Source: CAYSLU01 sp964431965 (GTDB taxonomy: Bacteria; Verrucomicrobiota; Kiritimatiellia; CAIKKV01; CAYSLU01). From it: a stretch of 55,868 nt of DNA. The notes under the pieces are model-generated. The model was not told the origin of the DNA. It searched no databases and saw only the letters and a program-made list of their open reading frames with translations. Made by a program: the position numbers and the translations under genes. This document shows positions 9,200 to 17,206 of the stretch, in pieces; within the stretch, counting starts at the first letter, position 1, and each line of letters opens with the position of its first letter. The DNA lies in contig CAYSLU010000025.1 of NCBI GenBank assembly GCA_964431965.1, positions 1-55,868 on the forward strand, given 5' to 3'.

Positions 9200-10066
9200 A
9201 TGTTCGAAGGTGCCTATACCGCAATCGTGACGCCGTTCAACCGGGACGGTTCCGTCGACTACGGCCGGCTGCGCGACCTCGTCGAGCGCCAGGTGGCCGG
9301 CGGGATCGACGGCATCGTGCCGGTCGGCACAACCGGCGAGTCGCCGACGCTGGACACGGAGGAGCACATCCGGGTGATCGAGGCGGCCATCGAAGCCGCC
9401 CGGAAGCGCATCATCGTGATCGCCGGAACCGGCGCGAACGCCACCTCCGAGGCGCTGGAGCTCACCCGCCGGGCCAAGGACGCGGGAGCGGACGGCACCC
9501 TTCAGGTGACGCCCTACTACAACCGGCCCAGCCAGGAGGGCCTGGCGCGCCACTTCACGGCCGTCGCCGACCTCGGCCTGCCGGTCGTGCTCTACAACGT
9601 TCCCGGGCGAACGAGCTGCGAGATCGCCGTCGAGACGGTCGTCCGGCTCTCCAACCACCCGAAGATCGTCTGCATCAAGGAGGCGGCGGGCAGCGTCAAG
9701 CGCGTCACCCAGATCCTCCAGCAGTGCGCGATCACGGTCGTGTCCGGCGACGACAACCTGACGCTCCCGATGATGATCGGCGGAGCGAAGGGCGTGATCA
9801 GCGTGGCGTCGAACATCATCCCGGGCCCCGTGGCGCGGATGGCGCACGCCGCGCTCGCCGGCAACTGGGCCGAGGCCCAGGCGCTGCACCTGAAGTACCA
9901 TCGCCTGTTCTGCGACCTGTTCGTGGACACCAACCCGGTCCCGATCAAGGCCGCCATGGCCATGATGGGGATGATCGAGGAAGTGTACCGGCTACCGCTG
10001 TGCGAAATGAGCGCCGCGAACCGCAAGACGCTGGCGGATACGCTGAGGCACGCCGGGCTCGCCTGA
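9200..10066 (+). CDS. dapA: 4-hydroxy-tetrahydrodipicolinate synthase
   Basis: DapA condenses pyruvate with aspartate semialdehyde, the entry step to diaminopimelate and lysine. The protein has 288 aa, a normal length. Seen in the sequence: GTTGES at 43-48, YNVPGRT with Tyr132 and Arg137, and the Schiff-base lysine K160 in CIKEAAG. These correspond to Tyr133, Arg138 and Lys161 of the E. coli enzyme. The start is preceded by GAGGATACG. It lies 42 bp after lysA and 43 bp before dapB, consistent with one transcript. Its substrate supplier asd is on the other strand at 41.4-42.4 kb. Confidence 0.96.
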   Translation: MFEGAYTAIVTPFNRDGSVDYGRLRDLVERQVAGGIDGIVPVGTTGESPTLDTEEHIRVIEAAIEAARKRIIVIAGTGANATSEALELTRRAKDAGADGTLQVTPYYNRPSQEGLARHFTAVADLGLPVVLYNVPGRTSCEIAVETVVRLSNHPKIVCIKEAAGSVKRVTQILQQCAITVVSGDDNLTLPMMIGGAKGVISVASNIIPGPVARMAHAALAGNWAEAQALHLKYHRLFCDLFVDTNPVPIKAAMAMMGMIEEVYRLPLCEMSAANRKTLADTLRHAGLA

Positions 10067-10109
10067 TCCGGACGGGCTCGCCGCGCCGCGGCGGGAAGGA
10101 ACTGAATCC

Positions 10110-10910
10110 ATGGTGAAGATCGTCGTCATCGGCGCGGCCGGCCGCGTGGGCCAGGCCATCGTGCGCGCATCCCGCAGCGCCCCGGGCATCCAGATCGTCG
10201 GAGCGGTGGACGTCGCGGCGTCCCCGGCCATCGGCAGCGACTCGGGCCAGGCCGCCGGAGGGAAGCCCAACGGCGTGATCATCAGCGCCAGCCTCGACGC
10301 CGTCGCGGCGGGAGCGGACGCCCTCGTCGACTTCAGCTTCCACGAGTCGGCGCCGCGGCACGCCGCCCTCGCGGCCCGGTTGCGAAAGCCCCTCGTCATC
10401 GGCACGACCGGCCTCACGGACTCCGAGCGCGCCGAGGTGGCGCGGGCCTCCCAGTCCGTCCCCGTCGTCATGGCCCCGAACATGAGCGTGGGCGTGAACC
10501 TCCTCTTCTCGATGGCCCGCAAGGCGGCGGCGGTGCTCGGGCTGAGCTACGACGTCGAGATCGTCGAGATGCACCACCGGCTGAAGAAGGACGCGCCGAG
10601 CGGCACCGCGCTGCGACTGGGCGAGTGCGTGGCGGACGGGCGCGGGCAGACGTTCCGCGATGTCGTGGTCCACGGCCGCGCGGGCCAAGTCGGCGAGCGG
10701 CCGGTCGGCGAAATCGGCATGCACGCGCTGCGCGGCGGAGACACGATCGGCGACCACACGGTCACGTTTGCGATCGACGGCGAGCGGATCGAGCTCACGC
10801 ACAAGGCGAGCAGCCGCGACGCCTTCGCCATCGGCGCCCTGCGCGCCGCCGAGTGGATCGTCGGCCGCCCCCCGCGCCTGTACGACATGCAGGATGTTCT
10901 GGGGCTGTGA
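10110..10910 (+). CDS. dapB: 4-hydroxy-tetrahydrodipicolinate reductase
   Basis: DapB reduces the DapA product to tetrahydrodipicolinate with NAD(P)H. The 266-aa protein has the Rossmann motif GAAGRVG at residues 8-14, IGTTG in the middle and the family signature EMHHRLKKDAPSGTA carrying the catalytic His/Lys and substrate-binding residues. GGAAGGAAC precedes the ATG. The last codons overlap the folK GTG start (GTGA), so folK is probably translated by coupling. No dapF, dapD or dapL gene is present in the window, so the later route to diaminopimelate cannot be assigned. Confidence 0.96.
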   Translation: MVKIVVIGAAGRVGQAIVRASRSAPGIQIVGAVDVAASPAIGSDSGQAAGGKPNGVIISASLDAVAAGADALVDFSFHESAPRHAALAARLRKPLVIGTTGLTDSERAEVARASQSVPVVMAPNMSVGVNLLFSMARKAAAVLGLSYDVEIVEMHHRLKKDAPSGTALRLGECVADGRGQTFRDVVVHGRAGQVGERPVGEIGMHALRGGDTIGDHTVTFAIDGERIELTHKASSRDAFAIGALRAAEWIVGRPPRLYDMQDVLGL

Positions 10911-11422
10911 GCACCATCGAAGTCGGCCTCAGCCTCGGATCCAATCTCGGCGACCGCCTCGCCCACCTGTCCCGGGCGCGCGACCGGATCGCCGCCCTGC
11001 CGGGCGTCCGCCTGCTGGCCCAATCGGCCGCCTACGAAACCTCGCCGGTCGATGTGCGGCCGGAGTACCGCGACATCCTCTTCCTCAACGCCGTGCTCGT
11101 CATCGCCAGCGACGTGCCGCCCGCCGCACTGTCCGACACGCTCCACGCGATCGAGGACGAGTTCGGCCGGAGGCGCGGCCCGGACCGTAACCAGCCGCGG
11201 CCGATCGACATCGACCTGATCTACGCCGGGTCTCGGGCGCTTGCGACGCCCCGCCTCACGCTCCCCCACCCCCGCTGGGCCGGACGCCGGTTCGTGGTCG
11301 AGCCCCTCGCCGAGGTGCGGCCGGCCCTCCGGCTCCCCGGAGAGACGCGGACCGTCCGTCAGGTCTTCAGCGCCCTCCCGCCGTCGGCGGAAAGCGTGAC
11401 GGTTTTCGCCCGGGAGTGGTAG
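10907..11422 (+). CDS. folK: 2-amino-4-hydroxy-6-hydroxymethyldihydropteridine diphosphokinase
   Basis: FolK transfers diphosphate from ATP to the pterin alcohol in folate synthesis. With GTG at 10907 the protein is 171 aa, a typical length. The N-terminus reads VSTIEVGLSLGSNLGDR, the usual start motif. Later come YETSPVD and the strongly conserved RNQPRPIDIDLIYAG. The frame is open further upstream inside dapB, but those residues are Arg-rich and spurious. The GTG lies in the dapB stop (GTGA), and panB begins 30 bp later. Folate and pantothenate genes are often neighbours because PanB uses a folate one-carbon donor. Confidence 0.92.
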   Translation: MSTIEVGLSLGSNLGDRLAHLSRARDRIAALPGVRLLAQSAAYETSPVDVRPEYRDILFLNAVLVIASDVPPAALSDTLHAIEDEFGRRRGPDRNQPRPIDIDLIYAGSRALATPRLTLPHPRWAGRRFVVEPLAEVRPALRLPGETRTVRQVFSALPPSAESVTVFAREW

Positions 11423-11452
11423 ACTGGGCGCTCTCTCGATCGGAGGATTTCC

Positions 11453-12250
11453 ATGGACTCCAAGTGGACCGCGTCCCGGATCCGGGCGCTCAAGGGACAG
11501 CAGAAGGTCGTGTGCCTGACGGCATACGACTACTCCACGGCGCGCATCGTCGATGAGGCTCAGATCCCGCTCGTCCTCGTCGGCGACTCGCTGGCCATGA
11601 CGATGCTGGGATACCGGAACACCCTGCCGGTCACGATGGACGAGATGCTGCACCACGTGAAGGCCGTGGCGCGCGGAATCCGGGGCGCGCTCGTGGTGGC
11701 GGACATGCCGTTCCTCTCCTATCAGGTGTCCGAAGCGCAGGCGCTGGAAAACGCCGGGCGCTTCATCAAGGAAGGCGGCGCGGACGCGGTGAAGATCGAG
11801 GGCGGCGCACTGCGCGTCCCGACCGTCGCCCGGCTCGTGGAGAACGGCATCCCTGTTCTCGGCCACATCGGGCTGACGCCTCAGAGCATCCACGCCATGG
11901 GCGGGTACAAGGTGCAAGGCCGGCAGCCGGCGGCGGCTCGCGGCCTGATCGCGGACGCCAAGGCGCTGGCAGGGGCCGGCGTGTTCGGCCTCGTGCTCGA
12001 GTGCATGCCCTCGGCGCTCGCGGGCCGGATCACGCGCGCCGTTCCGATGCCGACGATCGGGATCGGAGCGGGCGCGGCATGCGACGGACAGATCCTCGTC
12101 ACCCACGACCTCCTCGGCCTCTACGGCGAGGTCTCGCCCCGGTTTGTCAAGCGATACGCCGACGTCGGCGGCGCGATGCGCAAAGCGTTCGCGGCCTACA
12201 AGCAGGAAGTCGAGACCGGCCGCTTCCCCGCGAAGGAGCACGGCTACTGA
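11453..12250 (+). CDS. panB: 3-methyl-2-oxobutanoate hydroxymethyltransferase
   Basis: PanB makes ketopantoate from alpha-ketoisovalerate and methylenetetrahydrofolate, the first step of pantothenate and CoA synthesis. The protein is 265 aa and full length. Visible motifs are LTAYDYSTARIVDEA, VGDSLAMTMLGY (metal Asp), VVADMPF, KIEGG and GHIGLTPQS. C-terminal TIGIGAG and DGQILVTHDLLGL are also family hallmarks. CGGAGGATTTCC precedes the ATG. It ends 35 bp before the next gene on the same strand. No panC or panD is in the window. Confidence 0.95.
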   Translation: MDSKWTASRIRALKGQQKVVCLTAYDYSTARIVDEAQIPLVLVGDSLAMTMLGYRNTLPVTMDEMLHHVKAVARGIRGALVVADMPFLSYQVSEAQALENAGRFIKEGGADAVKIEGGALRVPTVARLVENGIPVLGHIGLTPQSIHAMGGYKVQGRQPAAARGLIADAKALAGAGVFGLVLECMPSALAGRITRAVPMPTIGIGAGAACDGQILVTHDLLGLYGEVSPRFVKRYADVGGAMRKAFAAYKQEVETGRFPAKEHGY

Positions 12251-12285
12251 TCGGCGGCGCCACGCGCCGCATGCCGGAGGTTTGA

Positions 12286-13428
12286 ATGCCCGTGGTCATT
12301 CCCGATCCCGTTGCCGCCTCGCAGCGTGAAGCCGCAGTGCTCACGGCCAACCGCCAGGTCTCCCTGTACGCCGCTCTCGATCGCGTCCTTGCGGACGCTC
12401 CGTTCGTCAGCCGTGATCGTGCCCTGGCCGGCCTGGCGGCCTTCCACCGCGAGCGCATGGCGAAGATCCCCTCGAGCACGAAGTATCCCGAGTCGGCGCC
12501 ATGGGTCGAGTACGTGCTCGCCGTTGACCGCGGGGTCCAGCGGCTGGCCGGCTTGAGCGACGAGGAGATGGCGCTCTACCGGAGCCTGCACGACTACCTC
12601 GCCTTTCGTGGATTCGGCCTGGCGGCCGCGGCGCCCGGCGCCGAGAAGTGCCGGGTGGCCTATGTGCCGGAATCCGACCGCGGCCGCGTCCAGTTCAAGA
12701 ACGTGGACGATCCCGCGACGCACTGGAAGCCTGAGGGCCCGCCCACGCACCGCTGGCCGAAGCGGGACCAGACCCTGTGGTCCGACGGCGTTGGAAGCGG
12801 GATGCACCTCGATGACGAACCGGAGGAGACATTCCCCCTCCCCGTCCGGCAGATGCTCCCCCAGCTCTGCGCGGATGTGCCCGGGACGGTCGAGTTCCTG
12901 ACCCGCTATTCGTCCTTCTGGGGCCGCGCGAACATGCTGTTCCATGACGCGCAGAAGCGCTCCGTCGCGATCGAGAAGTGCAGCTACAACTACATCGAGG
13001 TCTTCTATCCCGGACCGGACGGCATCAGCCACATCAGCGGGATGACCTGCCGCGACGCGAGCTCGCCGCTCGGCCGCTACCAGGAGGCCCAGCGCCGGAA
13101 GTATCTCGCCATGTTCAACCGGCTGGAGGACAGCCCGGACATGGCCTTCTGGAGCACATGCCGCAAGTTCGAGGAGAAGCTGGCCTCGTCCCTCGCCGCC
13201 ATGGGGCCCCGTCCGCGCTTCGAGGATATCGTGCGCCTGTTCACAACGCCCTGGCCGGAGGGGCTGAACAAGACCGGCCAGCGCCTGCACCCGAAGCAGG
13301 GCCTGATCGGCTACACCCTGATGAGCTACGGGATCCTCCTCGACGAAGGCCGGATGATCCGCTGGCAGCGCAGCGCGCCGCCGGAGCTGAAGTACCCGGA
13401 CCAACCCGAGGTCTACGAGTTCACATGA
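12286..13428 (+). CDS. Unknown protein, weakly resembling C45-type Ntn-hydrolases
   Basis: I cannot assign this 380-aa protein firmly. There is no signal peptide. The section GRANMLFHDAQKRSVAIEKCSY, then a segment ending SHISGMTCRD and then LGRYQEAQRRKYL, resembles the central part of acyl-CoA:6-aminopenicillanate acyltransferase (peptidase C45) proteins, where a D-x-x-G-x-x-x-x-x-E stretch precedes an N-H motif. The expected autoprocessed Cys in its usual context is not obvious. The start is preceded by GGAGGTTTGA. It lies 35 bp after panB and its stop overlaps the following hydrolase gene (ATGA). Position in a biosynthetic operon with a small hydrolase suggests amide or ester chemistry, but this is inference. 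Confidence 0.55.
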   Translation: MPVVIPDPVAASQREAAVLTANRQVSLYAALDRVLADAPFVSRDRALAGLAAFHRERMAKIPSSTKYPESAPWVEYVLAVDRGVQRLAGLSDEEMALYRSLHDYLAFRGFGLAAAAPGAEKCRVAYVPESDRGRVQFKNVDDPATHWKPEGPPTHRWPKRDQTLWSDGVGSGMHLDDEPEETFPLPVRQMLPQLCADVPGTVEFLTRYSSFWGRANMLFHDAQKRSVAIEKCSYNYIEVFYPGPDGISHISGMTCRDASSPLGRYQEAQRRKYLAMFNRLEDSPDMAFWSTCRKFEEKLASSLAAMGPRPRFEDIVRLFTTPWPEGLNKTGQRLHPKQGLIGYTLMSYGILLDEGRMIRWQRSAPPELKYPDQPEVYEFT

Positions 13429-14216
13429 ACACGCCGCCGCACATCGAAGCGGAAATCGACCTGGCCGCCGGACCGCTCGCGCACAAGGCGCTGGTCCGAA
13501 CGCCGCAGAACCTGTCGCGTGATCCGGCCCTGCTCATCTTTCTCGGCGGCACCCGGCGGAACTCGCTCGAAGGCGAGTGGTTCCGGATCGTCCCCGACAT
13601 CTTTCTCGCGGCCGGACATCGCGTGGCGAGCTTCGACCTGCCGAAGCACGGCGACCGGCGCGAGGGCGACGCCGAAGGGCTGAGCGGCATGGCGCGGGCG
13701 GTCGCGCGGGGCGAGGACGTATTCGCCGAGCTTCAAGCCACCGGGCGCGCACTCGTCGATGCCTGCATCGCGCACGGCTACGCGGATCCCGCGCGAGTCG
13801 TGGCGGCCGGGACCTCGCGGGGCGGCCTGGGCGCGCTTCACCTCGCAGCGGCCGATACGCGCGTGCGAGCGTTCGCCATGTTCTGGCCCGTCACATACCT
13901 GCCGGTGCTGCAGGAGTTTCGCGAGCTGGCGGATCACCCGATCGTCCGGCGCTCAAACGCCGATGCGCTCATTCCCAGCGTGGCGGGTCGGCCGGCGTTC
14001 ATCGCCATGGCGCAGACCGATCTGCGCGTCGGGGCGGATGCGTGCCGGGCGTTCCACTCGAAGCTGTTCGCCGCGAGCCGCGGCGGCGCGGAGCCCGAGC
14101 TCTTCTGCCCGGGCGGGCAGTCGCACGGCCCGACATGCCCGCTCGGCGCCGGCTACCTCGCCGGCGCGGCCTTCCTCCTTAGATGGTGCGCGCTTCAGAT
14201 GATGGTCTCTGAATAG
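13425..14216 (+). CDS. Alpha/beta-hydrolase family protein
   Basis: With ATG 13425, inside the previous stop codon (ATGA), the protein is 263 aa with no signal peptide. It has the alpha/beta-hydrolase order: an early strand ALLIFLGGTRRNSLEGEW that could form the oxyanion hole, LPKHGDRREG, the nucleophile elbow AAGTSRGGLGAL (G-x-S-x-G), an acid in the AQTDLRVGADAC region, and a late GGQSHGP for the catalytic His. Dipeptidyl-peptidase-like or acyl esterase activity is possible; the substrate is unknown. Translational coupling to the C45-like gene suggests the two work together. The end is 22 bp from the convergent VOC gene. Confidence 0.75.
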   Translation: MNTPPHIEAEIDLAAGPLAHKALVRTPQNLSRDPALLIFLGGTRRNSLEGEWFRIVPDIFLAAGHRVASFDLPKHGDRREGDAEGLSGMARAVARGEDVFAELQATGRALVDACIAHGYADPARVVAAGTSRGGLGALHLAAADTRVRAFAMFWPVTYLPVLQEFRELADHPIVRRSNADALIPSVAGRPAFIAMAQTDLRVGADACRAFHSKLFAASRGGAEPELFCPGGQSHGPTCPLGAGYLAGAAFLLRWCALQMMVSE

Positions 14217-14238
14217 GTCGCGGCCTCCGTTCAGCGGG

Positions 14239-14634
14239 CTACGGTCCATGATCCTCGTACAGCTCGAGGGGCAGGCCATCGGGATCGGCGAAGAACGTGA
14301 ACTTGCGACCGGTCAGTTCGTCGAGCCGGATCGGCTCCACTTCAACGCCATTGCGCTCCAGCTCGTTCGCCGCCGCATCGATGTCCCGCACTTCGATCGC
14401 CAGGTGCCGGAGCCCGCAGGCTTCCGGGTAGGACGGCCGCTTCGGAGGATAGGGAAACGAGAACAGCTCGATCTGACCGCCGCCCGGCAGCGCGAGGTCC
14501 AGCTTGAAGGACTGGCGTGCATCGCGATGGGTCTCGGCCAGGACCCGAAGCCCGAGCACCTCCGTGTAAAAGCGCTTCGAGCGCTCATAGTCCGAGCATA
14601 TGATCGCCACGTGATGCAGTCGCACGAAATCCAT
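14239..14634 (-). CDS. VOC family protein, YaeR/GloA2-like
   Basis: This 131-aa protein is a vicinal-oxygen-chelate (glyoxalase I fold) protein. It begins MDFVRLHHVAIICSDYERS and contains FYTEVLGLRVLAET, LDLALPGGGQIELFSFP and EACGLRHLAIEVRDID, ending in FFADPDGLPLELYE. This pattern is very close to the YaeR/GloA2 subgroup. Metal ligands would be His7 or His8, Glu in QIELF, His in LRHLAIEV and Glu in LELYE. The true substrate of YaeR-type proteins is not settled, so glyoxalase I activity is only a possibility. It is convergent with the preceding hydrolase and divergent from the leader ORF and fusion gene. Confidence 0.88.
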   Translation of the reverse strand: MDFVRLHHVAIICSDYERSKRFYTEVLGLRVLAETHRDARQSFKLDLALPGGGQIELFSFPYPPKRPSYPEACGLRHLAIEVRDIDAAANELERNGVEVEPIRLDELTGRKFTFFADPDGLPLELYEDHGP

Positions 14635-14782
14635 CTCGAACAGACTCCTCCCGGTGAAGGCCGTGGTCTCGCGTCAGCCGGCACCCGCTGCGCCACGGAC
14701 GGACCGGCCCAGCCTCTCGCTGGCGCTCGGTTCGTCCTTTTGTCTATGATCATATGGGCTTGGGCCCTGAAGGAGAAGGACG

Positions 14783-14890
14783 ATGAACACAGCCGCCGCA
14801 GCGGCGATCCTGCCCGCCTTAGTCAGGACCCGTGGCGACCACATGGCCATACGCCAGGGAGCGGACCGCCCGCATGGGGCGTCGAGGTGA
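14783..14890 (+). CDS. 35-codon leader ORF overlapping the fusion gene start
   Basis: ATG 14783 is preceded by a strong ribosome binding site (AAGGAGAAGG, three bases before). The frame runs 35 codons (MNTAAAAAILPALVRTRGDH at the start) and stops at TGA 14888-14890. This stop overlaps the GTG start of the FAD-oxidoreductase/sialidase gene (GTGA). It may be a short translated leader that couples ribosomes to the next gene, or the N-terminal remnant of a gene after a frameshift. No known family. Confidence 0.35.
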   Translation: MNTAAAAAILPALVRTRGDHMAIRQGADRPHGASR

Positions 14891-17205
14891 GCGCCACACG
14901 CCAGGCGGAGCGCTGCGATCTCCTGGTGGCCGGCGGCGGCTTCGCCGGCGTCATGGCTTCGCTGGCGGCGGCGCAGGCACGCGGTGGTCGCGTGATCCTG
15001 ATCGAGCCCTCGAATGTGCTCGGAGGGCAGGGCACAGCCGGCGGCGTTGCCGGCTTCTGCGGGGATACGGAACACGTCAATGCGCCGTTTCGGGCCCTGA
15101 TCGAGCGGCTGACGGAGTTCGGCGCACTGGAGCCATACGACCCGCTCTCGGATCGCAGGGCCTACGACCTCGAATGGTGCGCATACGCCCTGCAGGAGCT
15201 GGTCGAGTGCGCCGGCATCGAGGTCCTCTTCCACGCAACGGCGACCGGCGCCACAACTCGGGATGGCCGCATTGTCGAGCTGGTCGTGGCGACCCCGACG
15301 GACGTGCGCCGCTATGTGCCCCGGTTCGTGATCGATGCCACCGGAGCCTGCGCCGTAGCCGCCAGCGCGGGCTTCCCCGTGGCGCACGAAGGCGCCAACC
15401 GCCAGCTGCCGATGAGCCTGTACTTTACGCTCTGGGACACGGGGAAGCCCGTCCGACCCGTATGGCCCGAGGGATGCCCCCGCTGGGAACACGACGATGA
15501 ACTCCCCATGACCAGCATCCACCGTTTCCCGACGGGGAAGGTCGAAGTGAAGATGAAGGTGATCGGCTTCGATGCCGCCGACGCGGACAGCCTTTCCGCC
15601 GCCGAGCGCGCGGCGCGCCGCCAGATGATCGGACTGCTCTTCCACCTGCAGACACGTGGCTATGCCGGGCGGGTCTACGGTTCACACGTGCTCGCCGGCG
15701 TGTCGCGCCATATCGGCGTGCGCGAGCAGCGGCGCCTCGCAGGCGAGCACGTGCTGACCGAGGAGGAAGTGACCCACGGCTGCGTGTTCGGAGACGCCGT
15801 AGCCGTTGGGACATATCACCTCGATTACCACTGGCCCGATCGCGTTCAGCGCGCCGGAACCGGGATCACGACCATGGTGGAACCCTACCACATTCCGCTG
15901 CGCAGCCTGACGCCCCGCGGCGCGAAGAACCTGCTGGTCGCGGGCCGGAGCGCATCGGGTGACCAGATGGCGATGAGTTCATTCCGCGTGATGGCGACCG
16001 CCGCACAGACAGGATTTGCCGCGGGCGTCGCGGCCCGCGAGTGCCTCGCCGCCAGCTGCGATCTCCCGTCGCTCCGCGTGAGCCAGGTCCAGAAGGCCAT
16101 CGAGGAGGGGGGGCAGTCGCTCGACCTGTCGATCTATGGCTCCTACCTGAGACACCGGATCATGGATCACGAGCATCTGTTCGAAGGCGGCCAGCCGTTT
16201 GCGCAGTGCCACGCATCGACGCTGGTTCAGATGCCGAACAGCCACTTCCTCGCGGCCTGGTTCGGCGGCACGCGCGAGGGACAGGCCGATACCGGCATCT
16301 GGTGCGCGGAGCGGTTCCAGGGCCGCTGGTCCGCGCCCCGGCGAGTCATGAAGGTCGCCGACGAGGCCCACTGGAATCCGGTGCTCTTCTACGCGCCGGG
16401 CGGCGGGACCGTCGCGCCGCCTGGCCGCCGTCCGCAGCTGCACCTCTGGTTCAAGACAGGGGCGACGATCCAGACATGGCGGACCTGGCATGCGGTCTCG
16501 AACGACCAGGGGGCGACGTGGGGCCGGGCCGAACGGGTGCAGCCCGACGCGCAGCTGCCGCTGGGGCCGGTCAAGAACAAGCCCATCGTCCTGAGCGACG
16601 GCAGCTGGCTGGCCGGGCTGTCCGATGAGCCTGCGGGGACCGAGCCGGAGACGTGGAACTGGCTGGCCTATACCGCGCGCAGCACGGATGGCGGGACAAC
16701 GTGGCAGGACGTGGCCTCGGTTCCGTACGCCTGCGCGCCGATCAAGGGTTCCGGTTCGGGAGTGATCCAGCCGACGCTGTGGGAGTCAGGGCCGGGCTGC
16801 GTCCACATGCTTCTGCGAAGCACATGCGGGTTCATATGCCGCAGCGATTCGACCGATTTCGGCCGAACGTGGAGCGAGGCCCGGCCGACGGGCTTCCCAA
16901 ACAACAACAGCGGACTGGACGTGGCTCGCCTGGCCGACGGATCCCTGGCGATGGCGTGCAATCCCGTTTCGAAGAACTGGGGCGCGCGCACGCCCCTATC
17001 CGTCTTCCTCTCGCGCGACAATGGCGAAACCTGGCCGGCGCGGCTGGATCTCGAGACGGCACCGGGCGAGTACTCATACCCGGCGATCATACCGACGGCC
17101 AGAGGGATGGCCGTCACCTACACGTGGAAGCGGGAGCGGATAGTGTTCTGGCACGGATCGGCGGAGCACGTTCAAGCCGGAAACGCCGGCGGCCGACGCG
17201 AGTGA
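14887..17205 (+). CDS. Fusion of FAD-dependent oxidoreductase and sialidase (BNR) domain
   Basis: With GTG 14887 the product is 772 aa. Residues about 9-420 are an FAD_oxidored-type flavoprotein: LVAGGGFAGVMASLAAA dinucleotide fold, LGGQGTAGGVAGFCG, FVIDATGACAVAA, and near its end AGRSASGDQMAMSSFRVMAT. From about residue 426 an exo-sialidase-like six-blade propeller follows with HASTLVQMPNSHFLAAWFGG, HWNPVLFY, LGPVKNKPIVL and four Asp boxes (SNDQGATW, STDGGTTW, STDFGRTW, SRDNGETW). These two families are usually separate proteins. An in-frame ATG at 16162 (residue 426) could allow separate translation of the propeller, but it lacks a convincing ribosome binding site. There is no signal peptide. 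The gene ends 1 bp from the convergent propeller gene. Confidence 0.8.
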   Translation: MSATRQAERCDLLVAGGGFAGVMASLAAAQARGGRVILIEPSNVLGGQGTAGGVAGFCGDTEHVNAPFRALIERLTEFGALEPYDPLSDRRAYDLEWCAYALQELVECAGIEVLFHATATGATTRDGRIVELVVATPTDVRRYVPRFVIDATGACAVAASAGFPVAHEGANRQLPMSLYFTLWDTGKPVRPVWPEGCPRWEHDDELPMTSIHRFPTGKVEVKMKVIGFDAADADSLSAAERAARRQMIGLLFHLQTRGYAGRVYGSHVLAGVSRHIGVREQRRLAGEHVLTEEEVTHGCVFGDAVAVGTYHLDYHWPDRVQRAGTGITTMVEPYHIPLRSLTPRGAKNLLVAGRSASGDQMAMSSFRVMATAAQTGFAAGVAARECLAASCDLPSLRVSQVQKAIEEGGQSLDLSIYGSYLRHRIMDHEHLFEGGQPFAQCHASTLVQMPNSHFLAAWFGGTREGQADTGIWCAERFQGRWSAPRRVMKVADEAHWNPVLFYAPGGGTVAPPGRRPQLHLWFKTGATIQTWRTWHAVSNDQGATWGRAERVQPDAQLPLGPVKNKPIVLSDGSWLAGLSDEPAGTEPETWNWLAYTARSTDGGTTWQDVASVPYACAPIKGSGSGVIQPTLWESGPGCVHMLLRSTCGFICRSDSTDFGRTWSEARPTGFPNNNSGLDVARLADGSLAMACNPVSKNWGARTPLSVFLSRDNGETWPARLDLETAPGEYSYPAIIPTARGMAVTYTWKRERIVFWHGSAEHVQAGNAGGRRE

Positions 17206-17206
17206 T

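Noticed and set aside
14248..14886. N-terminal extension of the FAD/sialidase fusion
   Set aside because: The frame is open but lies antisense to the VOC gene and over the intergenic region; the translation has no domain features, and the FAD motif begins just after the GTG at 14887.
16162..17205. Sialidase as a separate gene starting at 16162
   Set aside because: No stop codon separates it from the FAD domain and no good ribosome binding site precedes the ATG; kept only as an alternative for the fusion.
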